64,000 bases of DNA from Escarpia spicata (lineage: Eukaryota > Annelida > Polychaeta > Sabellida > Siboglinidae), in the NCBI GenBank assembly GCA_963995525.1, contig OZ023206.1:4966795-5030794 (forward strand), read 5' to 3'. The notes under the pieces were generated by a model. It was not told the origin of the DNA. It did no database searches and worked only from the letters and a program-made list of their open reading frames with translations. This document shows positions 33,416 to 45,807 of the stretch, piece by piece. Positions within the stretch are counted from its first letter, which is position 1, and every line of letters starts with the position of its first letter. The position numbers were made by a program, and so were the translations under genes.

Positions 33416-33866
33416 ACTACTGTAAATGTAATGGTGTGTCGGTTATACTGTAAACATAATGGTACAGCGGTTCTACTGTAAATGTAATGGTGTGTCGATT
33501 CTACTGTAAATGTAATGGTGTGTCGGTTCTATTGTAAATGTAACAGTACGGCGGTTCTACTGTAAATGTAATGGTGTGTCGGTTCTATTGTAAATGTAAC
33601 AGTACGGCGGTTCTACTGTAAATGTAATGGTGTGGCGGTTCTAATGTAAATGTAGTGGTACGATGGTTCTACTGTAAATGTAGTGGTACGATGGTTCTAC
33701 TGTAAATGTAGTGGCACGGCAGTTCTACTGTAAATGTAATGGTACAATGGTTTTACTGTAAATGTAATGTTATTAAGGTTCCACTGTAAATGTAATGAAT
33801 GGTATGGTGGTTTTACTGTAAATGTAATGATATGATGGTTCTACTGTAAATGTAATGGTATGATAA
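33416..33866. repeat. ~28-bp minisatellite
   Basis: About 16 imperfect copies of TACTGTAAATGTAATGGTGT plus GTCGGTTC in the E16-E17 intron, with no splice-site content. Confidence 0.9.
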
Positions 33867-34456
33867 ACTTATCTACCCTGTATTTTCCAGATGAAACTGG
33901 GATTTGCGCAAACATTGTCAGTGCATGTCATGAAGGGAACACAGGTGAAACATAATAGATATATAACACATTTTTAATGCCCTTTTTTCACCGTATTAAC
34001 CTCTCGCAGTAGCCGCCTATATTTACCATTGAAACAGTAAAAACTGAGGCGCGGTGAAGCGACCGCTCCATTGTGAAGACGTTGCCAAACAAAACAATTG
34101 TTTTTTGCAAACTCAGCTATGAATAATCAGGCTGATAAAAGTGTATGTGATTAGTAAACATGGGACATATGCATGATAATTTATTGAAATAAAACCAATG
34201 CTATGGTAGACACCTGGTAGATTTTAGTATTAATTAATTGCGCAGGGTGTTTTCACTGTAACACAGTTTTGTCGTTATAAAATTGTAAGTATTTCACTCA
34301 AAGCAACTTTTCAAACAATTTCTTTGCACAAATTTAATTAAATATATGGTTGAGATTTAGAATATGAATACCTTGTGAAACAGTCATCCACATTTTCCTG
34401 TTTTCCTATTGACTATGCAACATTTGGGATCTGCAGTATATGAGGCAAGAACTTAC
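33867..34456. other. Unique AT-rich intron (E16-E17)
   Basis: Nothing recognised. Confidence 0.5.
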
Positions 34457-34584
34457 GATGTCGTTGCGGAAGAGAAGGTCCATGAGGTCACACAGCAGCT
34501 TCACACAGATCTCCAGCTCCTGTTTCCTCTCCAGCAACTGATGCGTCGTGTCAACGATGAAGGGCATCAACACCTTGCGACAGT
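34457..34584 (-). CDS. DOCK1: DOCK E16, helical scaffold
   Basis: 128 nt, phase 1 to phase 0. The acceptor is GTTGCTGCAG and the donor is ATC|GTAAGT. It encodes (D)CRKVLMPFIVDTTHQLLERK, then LLCDLMDLLF (family: DCREILLPMM...HLERQEDLE). Confidence 0.93.
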
Positions 34585-34595
34585 CTGCAGCAACA

Positions 34596-35472
34596 CAGCG
34601 ACACTCAGTGACACAACACCAACAACCAACACCAACAACCGACACTTAGTGACACGTCACCAACAAACGACACACATCCACAACATGACTGCAGCAACTT
34701 ATACCCGACACAGACAACTGAAACAGACATCAAAAACCGACACAGACACCAACAACCGACACATACACCAACAACCGACAAAGACATCAACAACCGACAC
34801 AGGCACCAACAACCGACACAGGCACCAACAATCGACACAGGCACCAACAACCGACACAGACATCAACAACCGACACAGACACCAACAACCGACATAGACA
34901 CCAACAACCAACACAGACACCAACAACTAACACAGACACCAACAACTAACACAGACACCAACAACTGACACAGGCACCAACAACCGACACAGACACCAAC
35001 AACCGACACAGACACCAACAACTGACACAGACAGCAACAACCGACACCGACACAGACACCAACAACCGACACCAACAACCGACACAGACACCAACAACCG
35101 ACACAGACAGCAACAACCGACACAGACACCAACAACCGACACAGACACCAACAACCGACACGGACACCAACAACCGACACAGACACCAACAACCGACACA
35201 GACACCAACAACCAACACATACACAAAAAAATGACCCAGACACCAACAACTGACACAGGCACCAACAACCGACACAGACATCAACAACCGACACAGACAC
35301 CAACAACCGACACAGACAGCAACAACCGACACATACACCAAAAACTGACCCAGACACCAACAACTGACACAGGCACCAACAACCGACACAGACACCAACA
35401 ACCGACACAGACACCAACAACCGACACAGACGCCAACAACTGACCCAGACACCAACAACTGACACAGTCTCA
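34596..35472. repeat. 19-bp minisatellite at the E15 donor
   Basis: About 46 copies of AACAACCGACACAGACACC with 6- and 12-bp indels. It begins about 5 nt past the E15 donor. The minus-strand unit GGTGTCTGTGTCGGTTG resembles the donor region GGTGAGACTGTGTCAGTTG. Confidence 0.93.
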
Positions 35473-35473
35473 C

Positions 35474-35580
35474 CGGGGATGTGAAAGAGGGTGCTATGGA
35501 TGATGTCGTTGACACAGGTCATCTTCTGTTGTGTGAGTCTCTCCGGTGGAACGCTGCTGAGAAACTCTACGAGCTGACGA
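35474..35580 (-). CDS. DOCK1: DOCK E15, helical scaffold
   Basis: 107 nt, phase 2 to phase 1. The acceptor is GATGTTGCAG and the donor is CCG|GTGAGA. It encodes RQLVEFLSSVPPERLTQQKM, then VNDIIHSTLFHIP. It was placed by phase and by family alignment between E14 and E16. Confidence 0.92.
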
Positions 35581-36599
35581 CTGCAACATCCACCAATAGA
35601 GGGCGTAAGTGTGCTGACATGTTTACTGCTGCTCGAGTTAATGCTACGTTCCAACCACCTCGTGTATACCATGAATACGACTTCGTAACCCCTACTTGAC
35701 CCTGTTGCGTAAATTTATAAGTGGTAAGCTCGAGGAGCCCGTGAACTTTCCAATGCGCCAAGTCGTGTTTATGATATAAACAAGCCCATTTGAACGCAGC
35801 ATAATGCTAACATTGGAACTACTGGGTAGTGCTTTCTCTGTTGCTGCATCGACTGTGGCCTTTGCTCCACGGTGTATCCATTGATATGTAGAACACTTTA
35901 ATACAGCTGATCAATTGTGAGATTGACCAACACTTTTCTTTTTAAGTTATCCTTGTTACCCGTGGGATTAGATGCAAGTGCATGGCACTGACATTTTGTA
36001 GACATGCTAGTGTTCCCATTATGGTGGTTCGCAGATTCAATTTAAAATTTCATCTGGGGCCACAGTGAGGTCGGATTTTTGGCGCCTGTGGCTGACTGCG
36101 ATAGCAGTGGCTGGAGAATCAACGTATGCTAATTTGCAGTGTGGCACTATATAGTAACAATGCGGCTATCCATGGACGCTGTCTATAAACTCTGACCTAG
36201 AGGCAGCTTCACCTTGAAAATATTAGTAGGTGTCTGTTCACGCTGTGAAAAGCTGGGCAACTATAATAACAAAGCAACAAACATATTCATTCTATTAAGG
36301 GTACGTGCCCTAATTAATGTACTCCCCCCTTTTTAGCAGCATCTGACACAGTTACAGCGATCTCAAATGCCAACCTTGAAGTTGACTGTTGAATCCATTA
36401 TTATATTTTAGTTTCTCCCAATGTCACACTAGATTAAAACCTCAGTGATAACAAAAATATTAGAAGGTATCCTTTTGTTCATATGTGGATATATAAATCA
36501 TCTGTCAGTCATGTCTGCTTAGATGGCTGTACCCAGGAACCACAGAAAGAGGGTGTACACTTTTTGGAATGCAAAATTTGATATATGTTCCTGCCTTAA
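35581..36599. other. Unique intron sequence (E14-E15)
   Basis: About 1 kb with no recognised coding, repeat or transposon signal. Confidence 0.45.
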
Positions 36600-39500
36600 A
36601 TATTTGTTAAGCATATTTAACAAGATTTAACAAGATTGCCATCCAGAAAATTAACTCTATAGATGGCAGGTGGACAAGGAAGCCTTTTGGTTTATCGAGA
36701 GTCCAATACTTTTTATCTACGTGTATCCCGCCCTTTTGAGGTATGTGTCGATTTTATATTAAAACATATTCACACTACTAGCACCAACACAATCAGGAGA
36801 TAATCTGTTCCATTCATTTACAGTCCTTTGTAAAAATGAGAACTTTCTTATATCTAATCTACACTGCTCCTTTGCTAATGTACCTTCATGTCCTCTGGTC
36901 CTTCTATCTTTCTTAACTGAGAAAAAAATATTTCTAGCGATATTTTCATAACCATTCAATATTTTAAACACTTCTATCTGATCTCCTCTCAATCTCCTGG
37001 TCTAGTGTTGTTAAACCACATTTTTTAGATGTATTTCGTAACTAAGATCTCTCAGTTTTGGTTTCATTTTACCAGGTAGTTGCTTTCTTCTGTACTCTTT
37101 CTAGCATATCTATGTCCTTCCTGCGATATGGCCTCCACACTTGAATACAATATTCTAAATGAGGCCTACTATTGTTTTGTACAGCGGTATTATTAGCTAT
37201 TTTTCCTTATACGTTACGTTTCGCCTAATTAATCCAAGGATTTGATTTCCCTTCGAAGCGGCAATACCGCACTGCTTTGAAACCTTCATATCTGCACTAA
37301 TGGTTAACCATAAGTCCTTTTCTTTTACAGTAGTACTTAGTACAGAACCTCCCATTGTATATTGTACATCTTCGTTCCTATGTCCTGTGTGGAGGCATTT
37401 ATTTCCAAAAATTGAACAACATTTGCCATTTTTCAGACCATTTGATCAACCTGTCGAGATCATCTTGTAAATGCTGTCTACCTCCATCACGTTTAATCAT
37501 TCTAAACACTTTTGTATCATCCGCATATTTCAACACCTTGCTTGTTACATCATCGTCCCAATCGTTGATATATATTAAGAATAATATAGGTCCCACTACT
37601 GATCCCTGTGGTACCCCACTCAAAACTGATTGCCACTTTGAAGCCTCCCCATCAACGCTGTCTTCTGTCAATCAGCCATTTTTCTATCTAGTTAATTATA
37701 CCCTCTCCTTGGGCCTTTAGTTTCAGCAGTAATCTTTGATGTGGCACTTTGTCGAAAGCTTTCTGAAAATCTAAGTAGACAATATTTACTGGTGATCCCT
37801 CGTCTACCCACTTAGTGATGTCTTCCATAAAACATAACATATTTGTTAAGCATGACCTCACTTTTAGAAACCCATGTTGAGATGGGCTTAACAAGTTATG
37901 TTTAACAAGAAAATCCACCATGTGATCTTTAATTAGTCTTTCTAATAATATGCAAATCACCGATGTTAAACTCACTGGTCTGTAGTTCTGATTTGTTTCT
38001 CGAACCTTTTTTAAATAATGGTATAATGTTTGCTCCTTTCCATTCCAAACGGAACCACTCCCTCTTTTAATGACAAGTTCAAAACTGTTGCAAGCGGTAC
38101 GCTAATTTGTTCTACAATTTCCAATAGTAGTTTTGGTGGAATCTCATCCACTCCAGGTGATTTATTATCCTTCATAGCCCTTATTTTTTAGCTACCATTT
38201 CTGGGGTTATAATTAACTGTCCTAAATAGTCTGATTCCGCCCCCTTGAACTTAGACTCTGGTACTGGCAGTGAACTAATATCTAAAATACTCATTCAGGC
38301 CTTCAGCCATTAAGAATCACTCTGATATTATATTTCCAGCTCTATTTTCTAGAAGACCGACCTTATCTTGAACATTCCGTTTGCTCTGAACATATATAAA
38401 AAAACTCTTGCTGTCATGTTTTATATTACAGGCAAATGTATCGACGATACACTCAATTTCACTCCTTAAGATATTCCAGCATTCTGTTGATGTCTTATTT
38501 TTCAGTGTCTTATTCCAGTCAATCTTTGTTAAATATTTCCTCATGTCCTTATATCTTCCTTTGTGGAAATTTCTCCTGTACTGCTTTTTACTATTCCTTT
38601 CTGATTTTACTTTGATGGTAAAATGTATCTGGTTGTGATCACTACTCCCCAGTGGCTCACATATCTTGACATTGTCAACAAATTCATTCTGTGAGGACAA
38701 AACTATGTCTAACACATTCTCACCCCTAGTTGGTTCTAGCACATGTTGAGAAAGGAAAGTATCTTGTACTAGAACTAAAAACTTGTGGTCCTCACTCCCC
38801 ATACTCTGTAGAGATTTCCATTGTATATGCCCATGGTTAAAATCCCCCATAATAACACAGTCCCGTTTGCTTACTTCCCTTATAGCGTTTTGTATTTTTT
38901 CATTCTCTTTTATGCTTATGTTTGGACTTCGATAAACTAACCCAACTGTTAACGTTGAGTTTGCTGTAACTATGTTACACCAAATAGCAATCTGCTTCTC
39001 TTTTTAATTTTATTTCATAAGTCTGGATAGATTCTTTAATGTATAAAATAACTCCACCTCCCTTTCTTCCTATTCTATCTTTCTTAAACATTACATATCC
39101 TGTCAGTCCCAATTCAGATCTGATATATCGGTGGTGGCCCATGATTTGGTTATACCTATTATGTGAGGGTCAATATCTTCTACCATAATGTTTAGTTCAC
39201 TTATTTTCTTTACTATACTCTTTAGATTTAAACAAACACATTTATATCCAGCTTCAAAATAGTTTTCCAGACTGTTCTTTGCCAATTTATTTGTGCTGTC
39301 TTTATCTATGCCTCCAGTTTCAGGCTTCTCTGTGAGTCCCCCCGTGAATCTAGTTTAAATAGATGTAACCTGTCCCATTGTCAACAGATCACAGCAGATT
39401 CTCTGAGAATACTGCTGCCCCCTTTCCACTTAGATGGAGGCCATCTCTCATGTACATATCTTTCCTTCCAAAAAAGTATCCCCATAAATCTGTGAATCCC

Positions 39501-39765
39501 ACCCCCTCTTCTTCACACATCTGCTCAACTAGTGCGTTGATCACCATCCTCTTGCAGTTTCTATACGTTGCCCCCCTTCCTCCCATTACTGGCAAAATTC
39601 CTGAGAGAATAATCTGTTCAACTCTTGTCTTCTTTAGCTTTCTCACTAACTGTCTGTACTTCTGTACCATCCCAGTTGTTCCCTCCCTGTCTGCATTATT
39701 TGTTCCTATGTGTACTAGTATAGACCCTCTTGCCTGACAGTGTTCATGAATAAGGTTATTATACT
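36600..39765 (-). mobile_element. CR1-like non-LTR retrotransposon with esterase-type ORF1, decayed
   Basis: Minus strand, from 39765 leftwards. The C-terminal part of an SGNH/GDSL-type esterase comes first: VHIGTNNADREGTT, then IILSGILPVMGGRG and the DGLHLSGKGA catalytic Asp-x-x-His block (about 39390-39740). It is followed by an APE-type endonuclease start (KCVCLNLKSIVKK, DPHIIGITKSWATTDISD), its end (MGDFNHGHIQW, DIVLSS, LGSSDHNQI), and reverse transcriptase: PSQHGFLKVRSCLTNML, YLDFQKAFDKVPHQRL (motif A), SGVPQGSVVGPILFLIYIND (motif B), LKYADDTKVF (YADD). The C-terminus is RDVRK-like 'CRLDIRKFSFLQRTVNEWN' and ends IDTYLKRAGYT then stop near 36716. Stops and frameshifts break the ORFs. An esterase ORF1 is known from CR1-clade LINEs. 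It is 5'-truncated within ORF1. Confidence 0.9.
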
Positions 39766-40257
39766 AGTTCAGATAGTTAGAATGACTTTGGATGCTTTTT
39801 GAGGTGAAAATTCACCAACTTGGGCAGGCCAATGTTTGTCCGGGCGAGCTGCGGGTGTGCACCGGTAGCAAAAGTGGCAGTGACCAGGCAGCTACAATCA
39901 GCCTATTTTTATATCAGAAAAATAAAAATTAAAAAAACTTCTCAATAGATTTGATTCATTTTTATGTTATTTGGTAGCCAACATGTATGGGTATATTTGT
40001 CTCACTGGATCTAGGGCATATATCCACTAAGTAATTATCTGGTAGCAGGATAAAATGTTTATTTTTTTATTTATTTTTTGATGAAGGTCATATAATAATA
40101 TCTCCATGATGATAGAACTTTTTATATATTTTATTATAATAAAACATTCCTTTAGCAATAAAATGATACCCAATTCAAATCTGTGTGATACGTATTAGCA
40201 AAGTAGATTTTTACTGGAACAGTACGGTACAGAGAATTTTTTTTGGCCGGTCCCTGC
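39766..40257. other. AT-rich intron (E14-E15)
   Basis: No feature recognised. Confidence 0.5.
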
Positions 40258-42596
40258 GTCCTGGCATGTTGAGTGTGGTCCCTGGGTTAACAGTACTTGT
40301 GGCATGTTGTGTGTGGTCCCTGGGTTAACAGTATTTGTGGCATGTTGCATGTGATCCCTGGGTTAACAGTACTTGTGGCATGTTGAGTGTGGTCCCTGGG
40401 TTAACAGTACTTGTGGCATGTTGTGTGTGGTCCCTGGGTTAACAGTACTTGTGGCATGTTGAGTGTGGTCCCTGGGTTAACAGTATTTGTGGCATGTTGC
40501 ATGTGATCCCTGGGTTAACAGTACTTGTGGCATGTTGAGTGTGGTCCCTGGGTTAACAGTACTTGTGGCATGTTGTGTGTGGTCCCTGGGTTAACAGTAC
40601 TTGTGGCATGTTGAGTGTGGTCCCTGGGTTAACAGTACTTGTGGCATGTTGAGTGTGGTCCCTGGGTTAACAGTACTTGTGGCATGTTGCATGTGATCCC
40701 TGGGTTAACAGTACTTGTGGCATGTTGAGTGTGGTCCCTGGGTTAACAGTACTTGTGGCATGTTGAGTGTGGTCCCTGGGTTAACAGTACTTGTGGCATG
40801 TTGAGTGTGGTCCCTGGGTTAACAGTACTTGCGGCATGTTGAGTGTGATCCCTGGGTTAACAGTACTTGTGGCATGTTGCGTGTGATCCCTGGGTTAACA
40901 GTACTTGCGGCATGTTGAGTGTGATCCCTGGGTTAACAGTACTTGTGGCATGTTGAGTGTGATCCCTGGGTTAACAGTACTTGCGGCATGTTGAGTGTGG
41001 TCCCTGGGTTAACAGTACTTGCGGCATGTTGAGTGTGGTCCCTGGGTTAACAGTACTTGCGGCATGTTGTGTGTGGTCCCTGGGTTAACAGTACTTGCGG
41101 CATGTTGAGTGTGGTCCCTGGGTTAACAGTACTTGTGGCATGTTGAGTGTGGTCCCTGGGTTAACAGTACTTGTGGCATGTTGCATGTGATCCCTGGGTT
41201 AACAGTACTTGTGGCATGTTGAGTGTGGTCCCTGGGTTAACAGTACTTGTGGCATGTTGAGTGTGGTCCCTGGGTTACAGTACTTGTGGCATGTTGAGTG
41301 TGGTCCCTGGGTTAACAGTACTTGTGGCATGTTGAGTGTGATCCCTGGGTTAACAGTACTTGTGGCATGTTGAGTGTGGTCCCTGGGTTAACAGTACTTG
41401 TGGCATGTTGAGTGTGATCCCTGGGTTAACAGTACTTGTGGCATGTTGAGTGTGGTCCCTGGGTTAACAGTACTTGTGGCATGTTGAGTGTGGTCCCTGG
41501 GTTAACAGTACTTGCGGCATGTTGAGTGTGGTCCCTGGGTTAACAGTACTTGTGGCATGTTGAGTGTGGTCCCTGGGTTAACAGTACTTGTGGCATGTTG
41601 AGTGTGGTCCCTGGGTTAACAGTACTTGTGGCATGTTGAGTGTGGTCCCTGGGTTAACAGTACTTGTGGCATGTTGAGTGTGGTCCCTGGGTTAACAGTA
41701 CTTGTGGCATGTTGAGTGTGGTCCCTGGGTTAACAGTACTTGTGGCATGTTGAGTGTGGTCCCTGGGTTAACAGTACTTGTGGCATGTTGAGTGTGGTCC
41801 CTGGGTTAACAGTACTTGTGGCATGTTGAGTGTGGTCCCTGGGTTAACAGTACTTGTGGCATGTTGAGTGTGGTCCCTGGGTTAACAGTACGTGTGACAT
41901 GTTGAGTGTGATCCCTGGGTTAACAGTACTTGTGGCATGTTGAGTGTGGTCCCTGGGTTAACAGTACTTGTGGCATGTTGAGTGTGGTCCCTGGGTTAAT
42001 AGTACTTGCGGCATGTTGAGTGTGGTCCCTGGGTTAACAGTACTTGTGGCATGTTGAGTGTGGTCCCTGGGTTAACAGTACTTGTGGCATGTTGAGTGTG
42101 GTCCCTGGGTTAACAGTACTTGTGGCATGTTGAGTGTGGTCCCTGGGTTAACAGTACTTGCGGCATGTTGAGTGTGGTCCCTGGGTTAACAGTACTTGCG
42201 GAATGTTGAGTGTGGTCCCTGGGTTAATAGTACTTGTGGCATGTTGAGTGTGGTCCCTGGGTTAACAGTACTTGTGGCATGTTGAGTGTGGTCCCTGGGT
42301 TAACAGTACTTGTGGCATGTTGAGTGTGATCCCTGGGTTAACAGTACTTGTGGCATGTTGAGTGTGGTCCCTGGGTTAACAGTACTTGTGGCATGTTGAG
42401 TGTGGTCCCTGGGTTAACAGTACGTGTGACATGTTGAGTGTGATCCCTGGGTTAACAGTACTTGTGGCATGTTGAGTGTGGTCCCTGGGTTAACAGTACT
42501 TGTGGCATGTTGAGTGTGGTCCCTGGGTTAACAGTACTTGTGGCATGTTGAGTGTGGTCCCTGGGTTAACAGTACTTGTGGCATGTTACATGTGGG
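40258..42596. repeat. 38-bp minisatellite derived from the E14 donor region, donor lost
   Basis: About 61 copies. The minus-strand unit ...GTTAACCCAG|GGACCACACT|CAACATGCCACAAGTACT parallels the E14 junction TTCAG|GTACCCACAT|GTAACATGCCACAAGTACTG, but the GT has become GG in the array. Copies are highly homogeneous, with T/C variants (TTGTGG, TTGCGG) in blocks. Confidence 0.94.
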
Positions 42597-42599
42597 TAC

Positions 42600-42779
42600 C
42601 TGAACTCATGCGGGTTGTAGACTGTGATGACGTCTGAGATGGTCGTGGGCAGAAACTTGAGAGTGGCGGCCTGGATGAGCAGTGTCTTGGGTGTTGTATC
42701 GTGCATGAGGTTGTTGATTGACTGGAAGACCTGCTTCAGAGAGATCTCAAACTGCTGCTTCCCTCTGCCCTCATTCATG
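42600..42779 (-). CDS. DOCK1: DOCK E14, helical scaffold
   Basis: 180 nt, phase 2 to phase 2. The acceptor is TTATTTTAG and the donor is CAG|GTACCC. It encodes MNEGRGKQQFEISLKQVFQS, INNLMHDTTP, then AATLKFLPTTISDVITVY (family: LLQLFRSINDMM...GAALKYLPTIV.DV). A 38-bp array of about 61 copies starts at its donor. Confidence 0.94.
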
Positions 42780-42799
42780 CTAAAATAACAAATCAAATT

Positions 42800-43010
42800 G
42801 TGACATTTATATTGCCTCGTTCCAACAATCGTTGCTCGCGGCACCGTACAAAATATTCTCGAAAACAGGTAAGTCTTAAGGTTCGATTTAAACACAGCAT
42901 ACGACATTGTTGATGTGAGATGCCACGGAATCAAGTTTCACAGTGTTGGGGCTGCCACGCGAAATGACCGGTCGCCCCAGTGATACTTTGCATGTGGGAC
43001 ACATACTGTA
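42800..43010 (-). mobile_element. LINE reverse-transcriptase C-terminal relic (L2-like)
   Basis: The minus strand reads GDRSFRVAAPTL, a stop in place of the usual W, then NLIPWHLT and FKSNLKTYLFSRIF. This is the conserved end of L2-type ORF2. It is an old fragment 20 bp upstream of the E14 acceptor. Confidence 0.65.
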
Positions 43011-43621
43011 ATTTTCCGTGTATAATACCCGTTTTTTCCTTTACATTGTATTTAAAAGTCCGGGTGTGTATTATACATGGTGCTACCGCTAAAGAATTTT
43101 TTCTCTGACTCGATATAAGTCAGAAATATGTGTTCCGCGATATGTAGCTTTTTAGGCAAAGCATAGAAAACATCACCACTCATTTTATACAATCTATCAC
43201 GCGCCATAAGCATCCTAGACGCATGTTTCATAAAAAGATAGTTTCGCGGTAATGCAGTTTGGCATGTACGTCATGGCGAAAACAGTCCTGACAATCCGCT
43301 AGGAGTTCCGTGTAGTTCTACAAACACCTGCTTGGGGGGTTATTTGTAGTCGTACAAGTATCCACCAGGTGGAAGAATGATTGCGTAGATACGCTAAGCG
43401 AGGTGACGTTCTCGCGTGAGATGTGCTAGCGGCAACGCTGCAACTTGCCTAAAGGACATTTATATGATTCTGGTTTGGATTCAAGGATCATCACACAAAC
43501 GAACTTTGTCGACATGACAGTGGCCAACCCTGAGACGCGCTTCAAGCAAACTATCAGAAGCGGGGAAATGAGGGGTTGATGCCACAAGTTGGGATGTGTG
43601 TTACACAATAGAGTGGAGCGA
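43011..43621. other. Intron with a short palindrome; otherwise unique
   Basis: At 43018-43083 CCGTGTATAATACCCG is mirrored by CGGGTGTGTATTATACATGG, possibly a DNA-transposon remnant. 43090-43620 has no recognised feature. Confidence 0.45.
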
Positions 43622-45085
43622 TCTATTTGGGTGCCATCGGTCTACACAATGTGCGATATACAGTGGTGCACGGCCAGTCAGTGCTTGGTGCATGAGTAGA
43701 AGGATCTACTGGTGGCGTCGGCCTACACAATGTGTGATATACAGTGGTGCACGGCCAGTCAGTGCTCGGTGCGTGAGTAGAAGGATCTACTGGTGGCGTC
43801 GGTCTACACAATGTGTGATATACAGTGGTGCACGGCCAGTCAGTGCTTGGTGCGTGAGTAGAAGGATCTACTGGTGGCGTCGGTCTACACAATGTGTGAT
43901 ATACAGTGGTGCACGGCCATTCAGTGCTGGGTGCGTGAGTAGAAGGATCAACTGGTGGCGTCGGTCTACACAATGTGTGATATACAGTGGTGCACGGCCA
44001 GTCAGTGCTCGGTGCGTGAGTAGAAGGATCTACTGGTGGCGTCGGTCTACACAATGTGTGATATACAGTGGTGCACGGCCAGTCAGTGCTTGGTTCGTAA
44101 GTAGAAGGATCTACTGGTGGCGTCGGTCTACACAATGTGTGATATACAGTGGTGCACGGCCAGTCAGTGCTTGGTTCGTAAGTAGAAGGATCTACTGGTG
44201 GCGTCGGTCTACACAATGTGTGATATACAGTGGTGCAAGGCCAGTCAGTGCTGGGTGCGTGAGTAGAAGGATCTACTGGTGGCGTCGGTCTACACAATGT
44301 GTGATATACAGTGGTGCACGGCCAGTCAGTGCTCGGTGCGTGAGTAGAAGGATCTACTGGTGGCGTCGGTCTACACAATGTGTGATATACAGTGGTGCAC
44401 GGCCAGTCAGTGCTCGGTGCGTGAGTAGAAGGATCTACTGGTGGCGTCGGTCTACACAATGTGCTATAATATACAGTGGTGCACGGCCAGTCAGTGCTGG
44501 GTGCGTGAGTAGAAGGATCTACTGGTGGCGTCGGTCTACACAATGTGTGATATACAGTGGTGCATGGCCAGTCAGTGCTCGGTGCATGAGTAGAAGGATC
44601 TACTGGTGGCGTCGGTCTACACAATGTGTGATATACAGTGGTGCACGGCCAGTCAATGCTCGGTGCGTGAGTAGAAGGATCTACTGGTGGCGTCGGTCTA
44701 CACAATGTGTGATATACAGTGGTGCACGGCCAGTCAGTGCTTGGTGCGTGAGTAGAAGGATCTACTGGTGGCGTCGGTCTACACAATGTGTGATATACAG
44801 TGGTGCACGGCCAGTCAGTGCTTGGTGCGTGAGTAGAAGGATCTACTGGTGGCGTCGGTCTACACAATGTGTGATATACAGTGGTGCACGGCCAGTCAGT
44901 GCTTGGTGCGTGAGTAGAAGGATCTACTGGTGGCGTCGGTCTACACAATGTGTGATATACAGTGGTGCACGGCCAGTCAGTGCTTGGTGCGTGAGTAGAA
45001 GGATCTACTGGTGGCGTCGGTCTACACAATGTGTGATATACAGTGGTGCACGGCCAGTCAGTGCTCGGTGCGTGAGCAGAAGGAT
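43622..45085. repeat. 81-bp minisatellite, open on both strands
   Basis: About 18 copies of an 81-bp (27-codon) unit containing ACAGTGGTGCACGGCCAGTC and AGAAGGATCTACTGGTGGCG. It is open for 521 codons on plus and 468 on minus only because 81 is a multiple of 3. It sits in the E13-E14 intron and shows no protein-like substitution pattern by eye. Confidence 0.93.
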
Positions 45086-45195
45086 CTTAAATACTACTCC
45101 TACTGCTATTGGCAGCCAGTGCAGCTTGGTCATTGTAATCAAGAAATACTTTTGTTTGTAACATAACCTGACTAAATAATCTAACTATAAACAAG

Positions 45196-45272
45196 TTGTG
45201 TGTGTGCGTGTCTGTGTGCGTGTCTGTGTGCGTGTCTGTGTGCGTGTCTGTGTGCGTGTCTGTGTGCGTGCG
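45196..45272. repeat. 12-bp repeat (GTGTGTGCGTGTCT-type)
   Basis: About 6 copies of TGTCTGTGTGCG. Confidence 0.85.
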
Positions 45273-45403
45273 GGTAAAAACATGCATGCATGTGTGTTTA
45301 GTTTTCCATATATGCTTTCAGCTTTGCATCCTTGGCATTAAACTTTCAGGGATTCAACTAAGACCCCTGGAAAGAAAAGTATAGCTTGTAAAATGACTGT
45401 ACT

Positions 45404-45622
45404 GGAGGAATACAGGAGGAATACTGGAGAAATACAGGAGGAATACTGGAGAAATACAGGAGGAATACTGGAGGAATACAGGATGAATACTGGAGGAATA
45501 CAGGAGGAATACTGGAGGAATACAGGATGAATACTGGAGGAATACAGCAGGAATACAGGAGGAATACAGGAGGAATACTGGAGGAATACTGGAGGAATAC
45601 AGGAGGAATACTGAAAGAATAC
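45404..45622. repeat. 11/22-bp repeat derived from the E13 donor region
   Basis: About 20 half-units GGAGGAATACT and GGAGGAATACA. On the minus strand CAGTATTCCTCC matches bases of the E13 donor GTCAGTATTCCTCC, but the GT of the donor is not kept in most copies. Confidence 0.85.
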
Positions 45623-45669
45623 TGACATCTCAGACAAACATCTGGTAGGCATAAAGGAGGAATACTGAC

Positions 45670-45807
45670 GCAGCAAAGAGTATACGAGAGCGGATGATGA
45701 ACTTGAAGAGATACTCGAGAGACTTCATCGCCTTCAGCAGCTTCTCCTTGTGTTCGTTCTGGTCGAGGACATTTGCGATGTAGTACTTGAGAACCACCAT
45801 GAGTTTG
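45670..45807 (-). CDS. DOCK1: DOCK E13, helical scaffold
   Basis: 138 nt, phase 2 to phase 2. The acceptor is CTCTGCAG and the donor is TGC|GTCAGT, a non-G last exon base. It encodes KLMVVLKYYIANVLD, then KAMKSLEYLFKFIIRSRILF (family: KAMKALE.IFKFIVRSRILF). Confidence 0.95.
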
